From the NCBI GenBank assembly GCA_037951165.1, contig JBBDHG010000166.1, positions 1,752,501 through 1,816,500 on the forward strand: a DNA stretch of 64,000 nucleotides, given 5' to 3'. The stretch comes from Lophius americanus. Taxonomy: Eukaryota; Chordata; Actinopteri; Lophiiformes; Lophiidae. The notes under the pieces are model-generated. The model was not told where the DNA came from, did not search any database, and saw nothing but the letters and a program-made list of their open reading frames with translations. This document shows, piece after piece, positions 24,164-37,170 of this stretch. The position numbers were made by a program, and so were the translations under genes. Numbering within the stretch: position 1 is the stretch's first letter; every line of letters starts with the position of its first letter.

Positions 24164-25138
24164 AGGAAGGGACTCGAGAGGAGGAGAAAAGCAAAAGAAA
24201 GGGAGAGAGAGGGCTCCATGGAAACAGCTGCTGCAACTCAAAATGGAGTTCCTTAGCGCACCATCCCAGCCTCCATTCCTCCTCCTCTCTCTCTTTTTTT
24301 TTTACCCCCATCCATCTCTGACACGCCTCATTTACATTTTAGCACTTTATTTATTTATTTATTTATGTTAAACAGCGGTTGTTTGTTTGCTGCAGACACT
24401 CGCGTTTGTTAGGGATATTGCCTCAGATTTGTACGACCGTTGCCGGCTGTTAACAGCGTGATCCGCCGCCGCGGTGGTTCTACGTGAAGATGTCATGTCA
24501 GGGGCTCATAGAGAGAAACAATCTGTTGTATTGGGTCGGATTTCAGGTATCAGATATTCACATATTTGCCCGACATGATTCCTCGGGTTTGAACCAGACG
24601 TAGTTGGGCATAGTGTGCTAATGGTGAGATCTACAGGCCAACCTCCTGCTCCTGAGAAGTGTCCAGGAAAGGGATGATGTGATTGTGGTGATCGGGTCTG
24701 GGTGGGTCCACACCGGCTAGAACCTACTTTTAATGCATTTGAGGGAGTTTTTTGGAGTTAAAGTGTCAGGGGTCAGATACGTTTTAGTACAGTTGGTAAT
24801 TACATTTTTATTACATATCTGTTACTTTTTTGTGTATGTAATATATGTTTTTACTCTGGTGGTCTTTGCTTTTGTTGAATTTGGTTTTCGATCCAACGTC
24901 ATTTAGTATCAGATTCACTCAAACGGAAGACTAATGAACTGTGTCAGGTCACATGTCAAATGTCATGTAAGAACTTTTTGCTGCTTGATTCAAGGAGGAA
25001 AAACCTGCTGGAAGCTGAATGGACTTTATTTGGTCAAATGTGTTTTAATGCAACGTCTGACCCGCTCTATCGTCTTCTTCGGTGTACAGAACTCATGCTG
25101 GGTAATCTATCCAAATTCTTTGGCACATGTGACGCACC

Positions 25139-25380
25139 AGGCAGCACGGTCCACCTCTGCTCTTCGGGCCAGTCTGGGTCGGGTTCTCTTATAGGCTCTC
25201 CAGTTTCATCTCACGGTCAAGAAACTTGCAACGTAGGCGAACCGGTCACTCCAAATTCCTCCTAAGAGTGAATGTCAGCCTGAATGTCGGTTTGTGAGGT
25301 ATTGCCGTCCAATCACCCGATGTCAGCCAGGATAGGGTTAGGGTTAGGGTTAGGGTTAGGGATAGGCTCCAGCCTATAAC
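25139..25380 (+). repeat. Decayed copy of a common fish dispersed repeat with a telomere-like insert
   Basis: The head GGCAGCACGGTCC, the middle GCGAACCGGTCACTCCAAAT and the end GATGTCAGCCAGGATAGG...GATAGGCTCCAGCC follow the order of an abundant percomorph repeat. At 25333-25361 the phrase GGATAGG is expanded into four further TTAGGG units. Confidence 0.7.
25333..25361 (+). repeat. Interstitial (TTAGGG)4 embedded in the dispersed repeat
   Basis: Four perfect TTAGGG units sit between GGATAGGG and ATAGGCTCC. The resemblance of the flanking ATAGGG to the unit suggests local expansion rather than telomere insertion. Confidence 0.9.
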
Positions 25381-26743
25381 TAAGATTACTACAAACTCCA
25401 GATCTTACCAACGGCTTGTCTAATTTAAAGTCAAAATATCTCATTGCATTTGAAATATTGTTTTCCAATCTTATTACAAAGTCATTAAAAGGTCTTAAAT
25501 CTAAAACAGCGTCACTACTAAATAAACTTTATAAATCTCCACAGGGGAGATTTATGAGATGGTTAGAAGATAGGATTTAAAAAAACAAAATAAGAAGAAA
25601 AAAAACATGCAAAAATATAACGTTAGAAACAAACAAGAAAAAGTTATATGACGCGATTTTGCAACAAAATAAAATAAAATAATTGTCTGATTCTGAGACA
25701 AAAATCTTCTTAATAATAACATAGAAGTTAAAATAGATAATTCATCTAAATCTCACGCCTTAGTTTAAGAAAATCTTACCAAGCAAGTTGAAACTTGTTC
25801 TATAGGCAGATTTTTAAAGAAAAACGTATAACAAGCTAAAAACAACCTTGTTTTCATTATTTATTTATTCTTCACTTATTTTCAAAGGGGAATGTTTTCC
25901 TGGTGCAGATAGCCACATTTACAAATGTCTTACCTTCTGCAAAGATGGTTCTAGACTTATTTATTATTTCTATTCAAGTCATCTGGTGAAAATTACAATT
26001 TTATATCGAAATGTATAACATAGAAAAAAAACGTACATCATAAAGTCCGTTTTTTTTTTACTACTTGCAGCCCTAATTTAAATACACGTCGCTTTAACAG
26101 CCACATATTTGCGTGTAACGCTGGTGTGCGTGAGGCTTCGGCGGCCCAGACTCTTTGGTGTTTGAACGCTTTCGGTCTTTTTTGTGGCTGATGTTGACAA
26201 TAAGACACATATTTGCTTAAAGGAGCTCACCTCGTTGTTAAAAAGCCCTGGTTTGAGTGAGGAGCGGCGATGCCTCATCCTCGAGGAGGTGAAGATGACT
26301 GGTGTGGTTGAATCACACTGGCATTACATTTATCCCCGGATTCTCTTTTTGATGGAATAGAAGGGGGTACGGCCTATCAATTCTGTCATCGGGATTGCTC
26401 ACCTTGAACGGCGCCCCCCACCATCATCTTTGAGGAGTAACACGCCGAGCGTTGTAATAAGCCTTCAGGGTGGCGAGATAGGCGGACTACTGGATGAGCA
26501 GGCCGCCGCTGGTTTCAACGCCGAGCGTGTAAGCCTAATACAGATTCATGATCATTATTCTTTCATGGCACTTCAATTATGAGTCAGATGTTTCCTCACT
26601 CCCTGCCACATTTCTCTAAATGTCATTCTACATGCATGCACACGCCGCCGCATCGGTGCGAGCGCGGGCTGGGAAACACAAGCGAAAAACAACCTGCACA
26701 AACAGATAAACAGACTTCCTGGGATAACACATGGACGCACTCA

Positions 26744-26771
26744 GACACACACACACACACACACACACACC
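26744..26771 (+). repeat. (AC)14 microsatellite
   Basis: A perfect AC run of about 28 bp. Confidence 0.95.
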
Positions 26772-28029
26772 AATCGGGTTCACACAGCCGCCGTAGTGGC
26801 GAGCTCCCCAGCAGCCATTCTGAGAAATGAGCGGGGAGGAAGTGATGCATGTAGTTTAGCGATAATGTCCAACGCCGTAGCGTGGCCCGATAATCTCCCT
26901 GTGGTACGGCTTTAAACTGTTATTACAGACACACTCGCATAAACCAAATAAAACCAGGGCCAGGGAGAAATCAGAGCATGATGGGCCATTTAGCGCTAAG
27001 CTGTCTGAAGTGGTAAAGTGTGAACCGCCGCATTCAGAACACGAGAAAAGAGCATAAGTCCATGTCTGGGTTTTTTTTTTGTGTGTGTTTGTTTACTCTT
27101 CTTTTCTTAATGGAAATGTTTTTTTTTGTTTTTTCGTGTTTTTTTTTTCCGCCCGGCAACCGTCAAGTCTAGACACCAATAAGTGGATTTATTACATTTT
27201 TTTTTACATGACCAAGGCGTTTGAAAGCTGTGCAATCAGGATGAGGAGAAAAAAATAAATAAAAGAGAGAGATTCTATGGAGGACGAGACCAAAAAATTA
27301 ATAAATAAATATTAATGGAGAGGGAAAAAAATGAAATCTCTATTAATTAGGCTGCTTAAAGGGATGAGGGAATAATGGAGGCAGAGAGAATTAGAGAAGA
27401 TAATGAGTTTAGAGTGAAAGCAGACAAGTCGACTCAAACTCCGCGTCCCGACACTGATACAGCTCTCCCGCCGTCCCTCGCCGATCTGAGCACGCCATCA
27501 ATAATGCAGCACGCACCTTTGAAATACACACAGCGATCTGAATATTTAAGCGCTTTCACAGAAAAGGAGTGCAGAACAACTTAAAACAAACATTTTCTTC
27601 ACAGGCTCATTTCAACATGTTTTTTTTTTCTCTCCAATCGTGTAATAAAGCGTTTAATGGATTTTTCCACATTTTGCTCAAAATACTCAAAACTCAACTC
27701 CTTTTCCATCAAATCACCAAAGTCAGAATGATGATGGTGATAATTCTTGAGTTAAATTCATAAAAATGTAACACATTCAATAAGTGTTTTTCAAGCCTCT
27801 GCAATTATCAATAAAAACTTTAAAATCCTTTTTTTCCCTCCAAATAAAAACCCTGAGAAAGATCATTACACTCTAGAGTTATTACTTTTACTTTGACACT
27901 TTAACTAAATTTAGCTTATAAAACTTTAATTCTTTTATTTAAACAACCTACTGATTATTCCGATAAAACCTGATAATATAATAACAATAATAATATGTAA
28001 TAATATGTTTTTCTTATATGATGAGCTAC

Positions 28030-28034
<5 letters not shown>

Positions 28035-28117
<83 letters not shown>
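28035..28117 (+). repeat. (TG)n microsatellite, first of three close blocks
   Basis: A TG repeat of about 83 bp with CG interruptions near 28081-28093. Confidence 0.95.
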
Positions 28118-28747
28118 TGGTTAAGTTAAGTTTGCTGTAAACTTGTGTTTAATGTTGTAAAGCAAAATCGTCTTGCTGTTTTTCTCTTGTCAATGAAAAA
28201 CAAAAAACAAAAACAAAAACAAAAACAGTAGTAAACAGGAAGAGTAATCCGATTTCTTTGGGAGAACCCCTGATAGAATATCGGGGTTTCTCTAAAATCG
28301 GGATAAGGGCTAATAACGGTTTTGTGTGCAAACGCAAAGTCGGAATTCTCCGACAACACCGGTGTGATTCTGAACCCAGTCTGGCGTTCTGGCTGAGTTT
28401 GGGGTTCTGGTGTGGAGGTGCTGCCAAACGCCTCGTCCAATTAGAGAGAGGAGTCCACAAAGTTAAGGTGCTGTTGGATCCCCCCTACCGCGCTCAGGCC
28501 GGCGCTGCTGTCATAGTAATTATCGCTTCAAAGGGCGGCCCCCTTTTTTTCTCCCGAGGCCCCATTTGCAATATTTCATTTCATAACCTCGCTCAGGCGT
28601 AGACGCGCGAGAATTCACATCAGGTTTAATCTTAATGAGTTCTACGTATGTAAAATGGACCACGGCGTGTTTGAAACCCACCTTCAGGTCCGGTACCTGA
28701 AGCGCAAAGTTTGTATGCTGAGGACACACTGCTGCTCATTGTTCAGC

Positions 28748-28749
<2 letters not shown>

Positions 28750-28808
<59 letters not shown>
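28750..28808 (+). repeat. (GT)n microsatellite, second block
   Basis: About 59 bp of uninterrupted GT. Confidence 0.95.
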
Positions 28809-28809
<1 letters not shown>

Positions 28810-28922
28810 CCTGTCTCTAATGATGTGTAATGAGTCCCAGTCAGAGGGGAGTATCTTGTATTACTGCTCTTTACAAATATAATTACTCACCGGTTCTCCA
28901 GAGCATGTCATTTTCTCAGACC

Positions 28923-29011
<89 letters not shown>

Positions 29012-29078
29012 TGTGTGTGTGTGTGTGTGAGTGTGTGTGTGTGGGTGTGTGTGTGTGTGTGTGTGAGTGTGTGTGTGT
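28923..29078 (+). repeat. (GT)n microsatellite, third block
   Basis: About 156 bp of GT with a few GC, GA and GG interruptions. All long Cys/Val or His/Thr ORFs in this area are by-products. Confidence 0.97.
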
Positions 29079-29630
29079 AACAAAAGGCTGCATCTGCATG
29101 TGCCAAAACTCAAGTTGAGACTCTTAAAAGAAGAAAAAAAAAGCGGGGACCGGTCCAGTGCCGCCGGTGCCGGTGGAGTTTTCACCTCTGACGGCGTTTA
29201 CTCACGACTCCTGATGTCTTATCTCCCATCGCAGCCATTTTTTATGGCGGCGCCGACACAGCTTTTGTCACCTCGCTCTACCCGGACTTATCCAGGCCCT
29301 CAAAAGAATCCCCTCAGATCCAATCAGAATAACCTCGACCTGCCTCTTTGAGTCCGCCGCAGCACTCTCGGCGCCAAAAAAGCGATCCCGGTGCTGATTC
29401 GTCCGTCCTCCAGCGAGCCGGGGCGTCGCTCTAGTCTGACTCCCTCTGAGCTTTTTCTGACCCAAAGGTTCGGCTGCATTTCTGGCCTCTAGAACCCTCT
29501 TTAACGGTCCGAGCGTCTTCTATCCGGGATCGCGTCCAGATGTGGGTAAATACACATTTCCACTTATCCGGAGAAACACACGCCTCCCCTCTGGTCATTT
29601 CACAAATCTAATTGCAATCTGCTTTTTTTG

Positions 29631-30245
29631 GATGGATGGCTGGATGGATGAATGGATGAAGCGATGGATGGATGGATGGATTGGATGGATGAAGCGATGG
29701 ATGGATGGATGGATGGATGGATGAATGGATGAAGCGATGGATGGATGGATGGATGGATGGATGAATGGATGAAGCGATGGATGGATGGATGAATGGATGA
29801 AGCGATGGATGGATGGATGAATGGATGAAGCGATGGATGGATGGATGGATGGCTGGATGGATGAATGGATGAAGCGATGGATGGATGGATGGATGAATGG
29901 ATGAAGCGATGGATGGATGGATGGATTGGATGGATGAAGCGATGGATGGATGGATGGATGGATGAATGGATGAAGCGATGGATGGATGGATGGATTTGAT
30001 GGATGGATGAATGGATGAATGGATGGTAGATAGATGGATTGATGGATAGATGAATTGATTGATGGATGGAATTGATGGATTGACGGATTGATGGATGAAT
30101 GAAGCGATTGATTGATGGATGAATGAAGCGATGGATGGATTGATGGATGAATGAAGCGATGGATGGATGGATGGATGGATGGATGGATGAATGAAGCAAT
30201 GAATTATTGGATGGATGAAGCGATAGATGGATGGATGGATGGATG
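29631..30245 (+). repeat. (GGAT)n minisatellite with a higher-order unit containing GAATGGATGAAGCGAT
   Basis: About 615 bp of GGAT units are punctuated many times by GAATGGATGAAGCGAT, giving a second-level repeat of roughly 28-48 bp. The later part (from about 30000) is more degenerate (GATTGATG variants). The 199- and 219-codon Ile/His/Pro/Ser frames on the - strand are simple translations of the repeat. Confidence 0.97.
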
Positions 30246-30732
30246 AGATCATACCGCGGTCACACATATCGTTGATCCGATGAGATCTTCATGCCGTCTG
30301 TTCAGTCACCAGTGATGGAAGAAATATGAAGCTCTTTTGCCGATACTGCATTTTTCGCATACTTTAACCACTCTGCTCCCGCTTCCATGACTTTATTGCG
30401 CCTTTGCAACCCTTTTAAAAGAGACTGAGTGAGAAAATGACTTTCCTGCTACTTTATGTTCGAGACATAATTCGTCCGGATGCATCTCAGTCGTCGCGTC
30501 GGATGTCTCAGATCACAAAAATGTGAGTTACCAAGGAATAAAAGTCAGCATGACAACCTCCTGTGCGCTGAAGGCGAAATCGACTTAAAATAAAGAGCCT
30601 CCATCAGCGAGCGTTCCCAGTCTCGGTTATCACCTGATATATGAGCTTGGCGCCGCCGCAGAGAGACTCTCCGACAGAAGGTGGGAAAGAAAGTGAAGGC
30701 AGTGAGTTCTCTTTGTCTTCTTTTATCAGGAA

Positions 30733-30758
30733 GGGGGGGGGGGGGGGGGGGGGGGGGG
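30733..30758 (+). repeat. Poly-G tract, 26 bp
   Basis: An uninterrupted run of G. Others of similar kind lie at 4982-5001, 50855-50882 and 62677-62706. Confidence 0.95.
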
Positions 30759-32554
30759 CCGAGATGGATATTTACTTGTTTTCTTTGCCATTTGGATGAA
30801 TTCATCCAAATTAAGCGGGGAACAAAAACATTTATTCATCCTATTAATGTCAGAGAGTGAGGGATTGAAGTAAATGTTCTCAGGCTCCAGTCTGCTGCCG
30901 CTGCAGCTTGTTGATGCTACTTTCCCCACAAATCACTGCCAGGAAATTAACTCTTAAGCTGCTCCTGCCAGATACGGCGCGACAAAACGTCCGGCTGCGC
31001 GGCACAGGGCGGAGATTGGGTCCATTGTTCCTCGCTGCTCTGGTAGGCACTTTTCTCCGAAAAAGAACATTTCCTTTCTGGCTTAAAAAATCTTGAATAG
31101 CGGTGCTTAAAAACTCGGAAGAAATTTCGAAGCTCCGGGAAAATAAGGGAACGATTGGGCTCCCTGACGATAAGTGCCGCCAATATGCAACTGACTTTTC
31201 CCAAAATCACTCCAGTTCTTCCTCACACATTAAGGTCTATGGGGGTAAAAAACGATCCATGAAATGGTTTTTTTTTGGAGTTATCGCGTTAAGGCGAAGG
31301 ATCTGAAACGGATGTGACGGGCGCAGCGACGTCCATTCCATTATATCTTCTTTTTGGACAAAAAGATATAAAATGTATGACTTAGAGTTTAACTTTGCTT
31401 TTTTGATACGTTTTAAAGGTCTGTGCTCATTTTCCAGGAAGTTTCATTTGAAATAATTATCTATGCATTTCTTCGTGGCATTGAAATATAAAAGGCTCTC
31501 GGTTTCCATCGCCGCAGGCTACGAGATCTCCACAGAGAGTCGTTTCAAGTGTTTCCTGATTGAAAGAACTTTGTTGTGGAGGGGAGGGGAACCAATCAGA
31601 CTAATTGTATTTCCACACTCTGAAAATCTGGAGGACTCCGACTACGTTTCCTTTCCCAGAATTCCTTTCATGCAGCGTTTCAGGCAGCCGTGAAAAAATA
31701 TCCACAGAACGAGGATTTGAGGCGTAATATCCGTTAAAAGTCAAAGTTATTTTCAGGGAGTCATAGCCTGTTGATGAGTTATTACGGCTGCCGTTTTCTG
31801 CCGACCGCCACTCAATTTATTCACATTTTATAATTCCCCTGCTATTTAATACTTTTTCATTATTGGTATTGGGCGCTGTCAGTCAGATTAGCTCCCCACA
31901 AATGCACGCATGTCATTTTTTTTCCATATTACATTTTTAATTGAATTAACTTAATTCTCGCTGCTCATGCAGTCACATCATAAAATGCAAAATCAAAGAT
32001 TTTATGCAGCCGCTGGCTTACGTTGGAAATTACTATCCGACTGACAGCCGTTGTTTGCCAAAATGAATTCCCCCAAAATGAGTCACTGTCATTTCCTGGC
32101 GTTTTGTTTTGATGGACACTCTACACTAGGGTCAACTAACATGACAAACAGCAGGTTTATTTACTCCCCCAAATAATTACCTTCTTATCATCCGGAGTCC
32201 GCAGCTGTGGAAAATTGGTTTTCATAAAAAAAACGAAAAATAATGGCTAAAATGTTATGCTGGAATACGGACGATGTGGGGTTCAGTTCCACAGGGCTTA
32301 GACCCGTGAGCAGAAAACGCCGAAGGGCGGAGTCCAGTTCGCCGATCAGATGAAGTGGAATGAAAAATAACGAGTAGAGTGTGTGACTGAAGACAAAAGA
32401 AATACATGTCACAGAAGGAAAAAAATTCAAAAACCAGTCCAAATAACCAGTTATGGTTGAATCAAAAAAACACAAATAAAAAGGTGACATGTCGGAAAAA
32501 CTTACCTGTCACTCAAAAGAGACTCATGGATCGATTTCAAGGGAAGATTTGAAT

Positions 32555-32890
32555 TAAGCCTTTAATGTTCTCACCAGTTTTCATTTATTGATTTAACATC
32601 TTAGATAATACCATAAGATGACAAATTGTTTGGTCGAGCATGTTTTTTAAACATAAAATGAAACAAGACAAAAATCAGACCTAAATTTATTTCATGATGA
32701 CATTTTGTATTTATGAAAAATTTTAATTATATTAGTTCAAAAGTATCTTTTTAAACTATTTTACCCTAATTGGAATTTTTTTTTTACATAATTGATATAG
32801 GACTGTCCTTATAGCTAAGATTAATGCCTCCTCCTCTCTAGCCCCTTTGACCTGTGGTGTCCCTCAGGGCTCTATCCATGGCCCCTCTCT
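32555..32890 (+). mobile_element. TIR-like element copy D with reverse transcriptase fragment
   Basis: It begins TTAAGCCTTTAATGTTCTCA, like the left end of copy A, and at 32827-32890 translates to ASSSLAPLTCGVPQGSIHGP. It has no matching right end; it runs directly into an inverted LINE fragment. Confidence 0.5.
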
Positions 32891-32894
32891 CTTT

Positions 32895-33175
32895 TGTTAT
32901 AGTTTCTGCTAAAAATGAAAGTTTTAAGTGTGTGTCAAATGTGTCAGTCGTCTGTGGAGCCCTGAGATGGTCAGGGAGGGCATTCCACAGACGAGGGGCA
33001 GCAGAACAGAAGGCCCGATCACCCATGGTGCTGAGCTTAGTCCGGGGAAGGAGGAGGCGGTATGAGTGGGTAGAACGGAGGGATGGTGTTGAGGTCAGTG
33101 GGGGGAGTAGTTCTTTCAGGTAGGGGGTTGCGTTGCCATGGATGCACTGGTGAGTGAGGAGAGAGATCTTATAAT
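32895..33175 (-). mobile_element. LINE RT C-terminal fragment, inverted
   Basis: On the - strand the frames read THQCIHGNATPYLKELL, then LTSTPSLRSTHSYRLLLPRT, then MGDRAFCSAAPRLWNALPDH. This is the standard C-terminal region of fish L2/Rex1-type LINE polymerases. It ends at the same place (ACTTAAAACTTTC then TTTTTAGCAGAA) as the fragment at 39672. Confidence 0.8.
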
Positions 33176-34372
33176 AAAAACTAATTGTGAACAGGTGAGG
33201 ATCGGAGACAGGTGAGAAAATTCAGCAATCAAAGAGGAAGAAATACGAAACAAGGACTGAAAGTAGGAAAATAGATCGGCGAAAACAAGGAAGTATGAAG
33301 TTAAACACAACCGCACGGAGAATTAACCTTTAATAATGAAACAATGAGACGAAATAAGGCAGCAAAAATGAAAGCAGTCGCTTAATTTCACATTCATCAC
33401 TGAGAGAAATAAGTATTTGGGTTGTTAAAATGGGTTATCATCATTTGAAAGGATTTATATAGATTTGATTATACAACCAGTGATGATCCCATGAAGCCTG
33501 ACCCGGTTTGATGTGTTTAAGGCCCGGCGTATTTAAAAGCCTCCGCGGTCTTCTGTTGTGACTTTCACTGGGATCACTGATGTACCGTCAATGATAATTT
33601 GTCCTTCCTCCGCTCGTGACGGATGGAAACAGGAACAAAGCTCATTATGGTTTAGAAGCATGACATTTCAGGAAATTATGACATCAAGAAAATCCACGTC
33701 TACAACGCAGCAACACTTTTTCCTTTGCAGAGAAAGCTTTGTTGTAGCGCTGCCCTGAGATGAAAACGTGTCTCGGTGATGGCGGTACTTTCACCCGAAC
33801 AGTAAATATGCATCACAAAGACATCAAAGCGCTGACCCAACAATCGCTTTCATCTGGTCAAGGGGTCTTCTAACCATAAAAAAAAAAAAAAATGAAAATG
33901 GAACACTCTCCTCAAACATGGAAATATGAAATACAGAGGTGGGAAAAAAAGATGGTAGAATGAAGAAAAATAACAACCTCATGTCATTGTTTGTGTTTGA
34001 GATGTTTTATCAATAGATGTTGGACCTTTGCTATGAAGAATTCATTTGCATCCTCAATATAAGTCGAGTTTTCCTGGGTGAAATTCTGAGTGGCTCCTCA
34101 AAGATAGAAGGTAAAGATTTAACAGGCCGGCACTGACATGCTGTGGTAAGAGATTGCGTTTCCATTTTCCAGCCCGGCACGATCTCCGCGATTTCCAGCT
34201 ATGCTTCTCTCTGTCATCATCAGAAGCAACCGGTCTTGTAAACCAGAGTTCACGATCCACGGTTCTGGACAGATGGAAAAGGTTGCATCAGAAAAGGCAT
34301 CTGGTGTGAAACCTGTGTCAGCTCACAAAAAAAAAAAAAAATCATTTTTTGATTGATCCTTAAAACCCTTTA

Positions 34373-34540
34373 AGTCCCGCTCAAATGTTTGGTTGAGCAC
34401 ATTTTGAGTCTCTAATTTGTGCCACTTGACTGAACCTGTTTATAACATGACACAGTGGCAGCGTGAAGATGCAAAAAACGGTAAAGGGGCCAAGGATGGT
34501 GCCCTGTGCGACACCACAAGTCAAAGGGGCCAGCGAGGAG
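34373..34540 (-). mobile_element. TIR-like element copy E with reverse transcriptase fragment
   Basis: It starts AACCCTTTAAGTCCCGCTCA on the + strand. On the - strand it reads SSSLAPLTCGVAQGTILGP, then decayed LPLCHVINRFSQ. The far end was not identified. Confidence 0.5.
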
Positions 34541-37059
34541 GAGCGTGCAAACCAGCAGGCTGAAAGAACTAGAAGAATCGAGCGAATCATATTTAAGTAG
34601 CTGTGACCCGAGTGCACAAGGGGATAGTCTTCCTCACCGAACTTTTGATAAAGCTTCATATTTAAAAAAAAAAAAGGTTGAAAGAAATTGAATGTATTGT
34701 GTGAAACACCACAAAGAACCCCCCCCCCCTTTCTTTTTTAGAACCATTGATTCATGGTTCTCACTGGCTTACACACAACTACATAAATATTAAACAGCAT
34801 CTTCTGAATATGTCCATTAGGTTCTAAATGCAAACAAAAATAAAGTGCATTAGAGGGAATCAAACGTCGCAGACGGGATAACGGGGACAGCAAATCGTTC
34901 TTTTCTTTCTCCAGTGAAATATCGACACAATAACTGAAATTCAATTAACTGGAAACAGTATGCATCATATAACGGCGTCTGCGAAGAGATATTAATCAGT
35001 CAGCAGACGCCACGAGTGAGGTGAATACGTTTCCTTTTAATGCTGTTACGACTGTATATTACCTTTTTATAACTGTAGTTTATTCCAAACTCCTATCGCT
35101 CTTCTTGTTCCCGGCGCCTTAAAGAATAATCTGCGGTGATTCATTGCTTGAATGTTTTGTTTTGCTTTGTAGTCGGGTTCCGGTGGGGAGTGTGGCGCTC
35201 CTAATGGCGGCACAGCTTGTCTTCTTAGTTCATTTGTCCTTAAGGGATTTTTAACTTCACAAACGAAAAAACAAACACTTCTTCTTCCTCGGGCCAAAAA
35301 TACATACAGGTAGGCGCCTTATTTAGAGGAAGCCCGTATGTATGAGCCAGAGAAAAAAAATATTCTTTCTGCCTGTCGTTCAGAAAGGAAGCTATGAAAT
35401 CTGAACTCCCCTCCTTCTCCAGTTCAGTCTTAAGTATCAAAATGTAATGAAAAGTAAGATTGTGAGGATTAGAAGAAGAGGTGGTGCGAAGACGAAGGAC
35501 AGGAGGTTAAGATTCGTCCATCGGCAGACAGGAATGTTGCGTGTGAGAAGACATATATTGAGCGAGTAGGTCGAGGTACTCACTTCTTGTCTCGTGAAGG
35601 CATTAATCAAAACAGCAGCCAAGCCTAACCACCAAGGTCAGCAGTCCTCGCACGTGTGGGAGGCGCTCTCCTCGCCACGGCCGCCGCCACCAAGCACTGC
35701 CGCAGAGCGGAGGACGGGCGGGAGGCAGGAGTGTGACGAGGGTGAGGAGCGGGATGCTGAAGAATGGCAAGGTGAAATTAGGAGGCGGAGACACAACGGG
35801 TTGGAATGAAGAGAATGAAGTTGGATTAATGAGGACGCCGGGGTCGGCGGCGGCGGGGGGGGTGGGTCGGTAAAGAGTGGCACTTGAGGTGGTAGTCGAA
35901 GGAGATTGCTCAGCAAAGGTAGGCGGACGTTTTGCGATAATGGATTGAAGTGGGCGGCACAGCTGGGGGGGTGGCGTTGGGGGCGGTGGGGGGGAACGGC
36001 GTGTGATGCACAATCATTGGGTGGATCTGCACAATCAGAGGAGGGAGGAATGTTTCGAGGGACACAGTGTGTTTTAATCACATCTCCTGAGTAGGAGTGA
36101 GGTGAGACGCTCATTCAGGGTGAATTATGACTGGAGGTGTAGGCGCAGTCAGGGCGCCACGCAAACGAGACACATGTCCGGGGTAGTGTTTGTAAACGAG
36201 ATAGTTTAGTAATTATTAGAGGTGAACAGACCAATTTGCCCATCGGAGCCAGAGGCAGCAATCGGCCCAGCAGCCTGACTCGGCCGGTTCCGTGCTGGTT
36301 CTACACCTGTGCAAAGAAAACACCAGAAAGCACAAAACTCACAATTTATAAAACCAGTAAGAAGAAAATAAGCGCTGCAGGAACAACACGGAAAACGTTC
36401 AGCACAACATACTTAATGAACAAAAACACGTTACAGGAAGCTAACGTTAGAAGAGCGGCTAAAGCTAACGATAGCAAAAAGCCGGCGAGAACTTAGTAAG
36501 CCTGAACGAGGCGTACGAAATTTGCCTCATTCTAACCTTGGGGTCACAAAACGTCATAACAAATCGGTGATTGTCAAGAAAATCGCAATCGCTGGATCTC
36601 CAGTGATTATGATCATATTAAACTCCAGAGAGTAAGACCTCCAGAACTCGCCACCAAGACCCGACCCCGGTTAAAACAGCCGGCTTCCATAAAATCTAAC
36701 TTTGAAGGGTCATATGTGGCTCATAACCCGAACTGGTCTATCAAAGGTGTGACGGAGGACATTTTAACTGTGATGCTCTGAAGAAAGCAGTAATTTACTG
36801 CCGCCGTGAAACAGAGTCCCGGTATATCCTTGTAGTCTTCATCGAAGACAGTTGGGGTCTTCAGTCCGGCTCGCTCCAGATTCATCTCCTTCGCTATTTA
36901 GGAGCCTTGATTGGTATAAAATTGATCCAAGTGGGAAATTTTAAGAGTCAAAAAATGAGCCAGACCAGGTGCAGAGAACAAATAGATATATATATATGCA
37001 TATATATATTTGATGACGATGAATTAGAACTCGCTAGAGTGACCATATATCTCATCTAT

Positions 37060-37170
37060 GCCTCGGGACCCCCCCCCCAGGATGAGCTGGGGAGTGTTGC
37101 TGGGGAGAGAGATGTCTGAGAGAGAGATGTCACCTCACTTGCCACCCATACTGCTTTGCACCGACCCCAA
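37060..37170 (+). mobile_element. Short LINE 3' fragment
   Basis: GGATGAGCTGGGGAGTGTTG, then CTGGGGAGAGAGATGTCTGA, resembles the same LINE 3' region as 17380-17725. Only about 110 bp remain. Confidence 0.5.

Noticed and set aside
29631..30245. CRISPR-like regular repeat
   Set aside because: There are no unique spacers; the units are GGAT variants, and the sequence is from an animal genome.
29600..30267. 199- and 219-codon - strand frames rich in Ile-His-Pro-Ser
   Set aside because: They are translations of the GGAT minisatellite in two frames.
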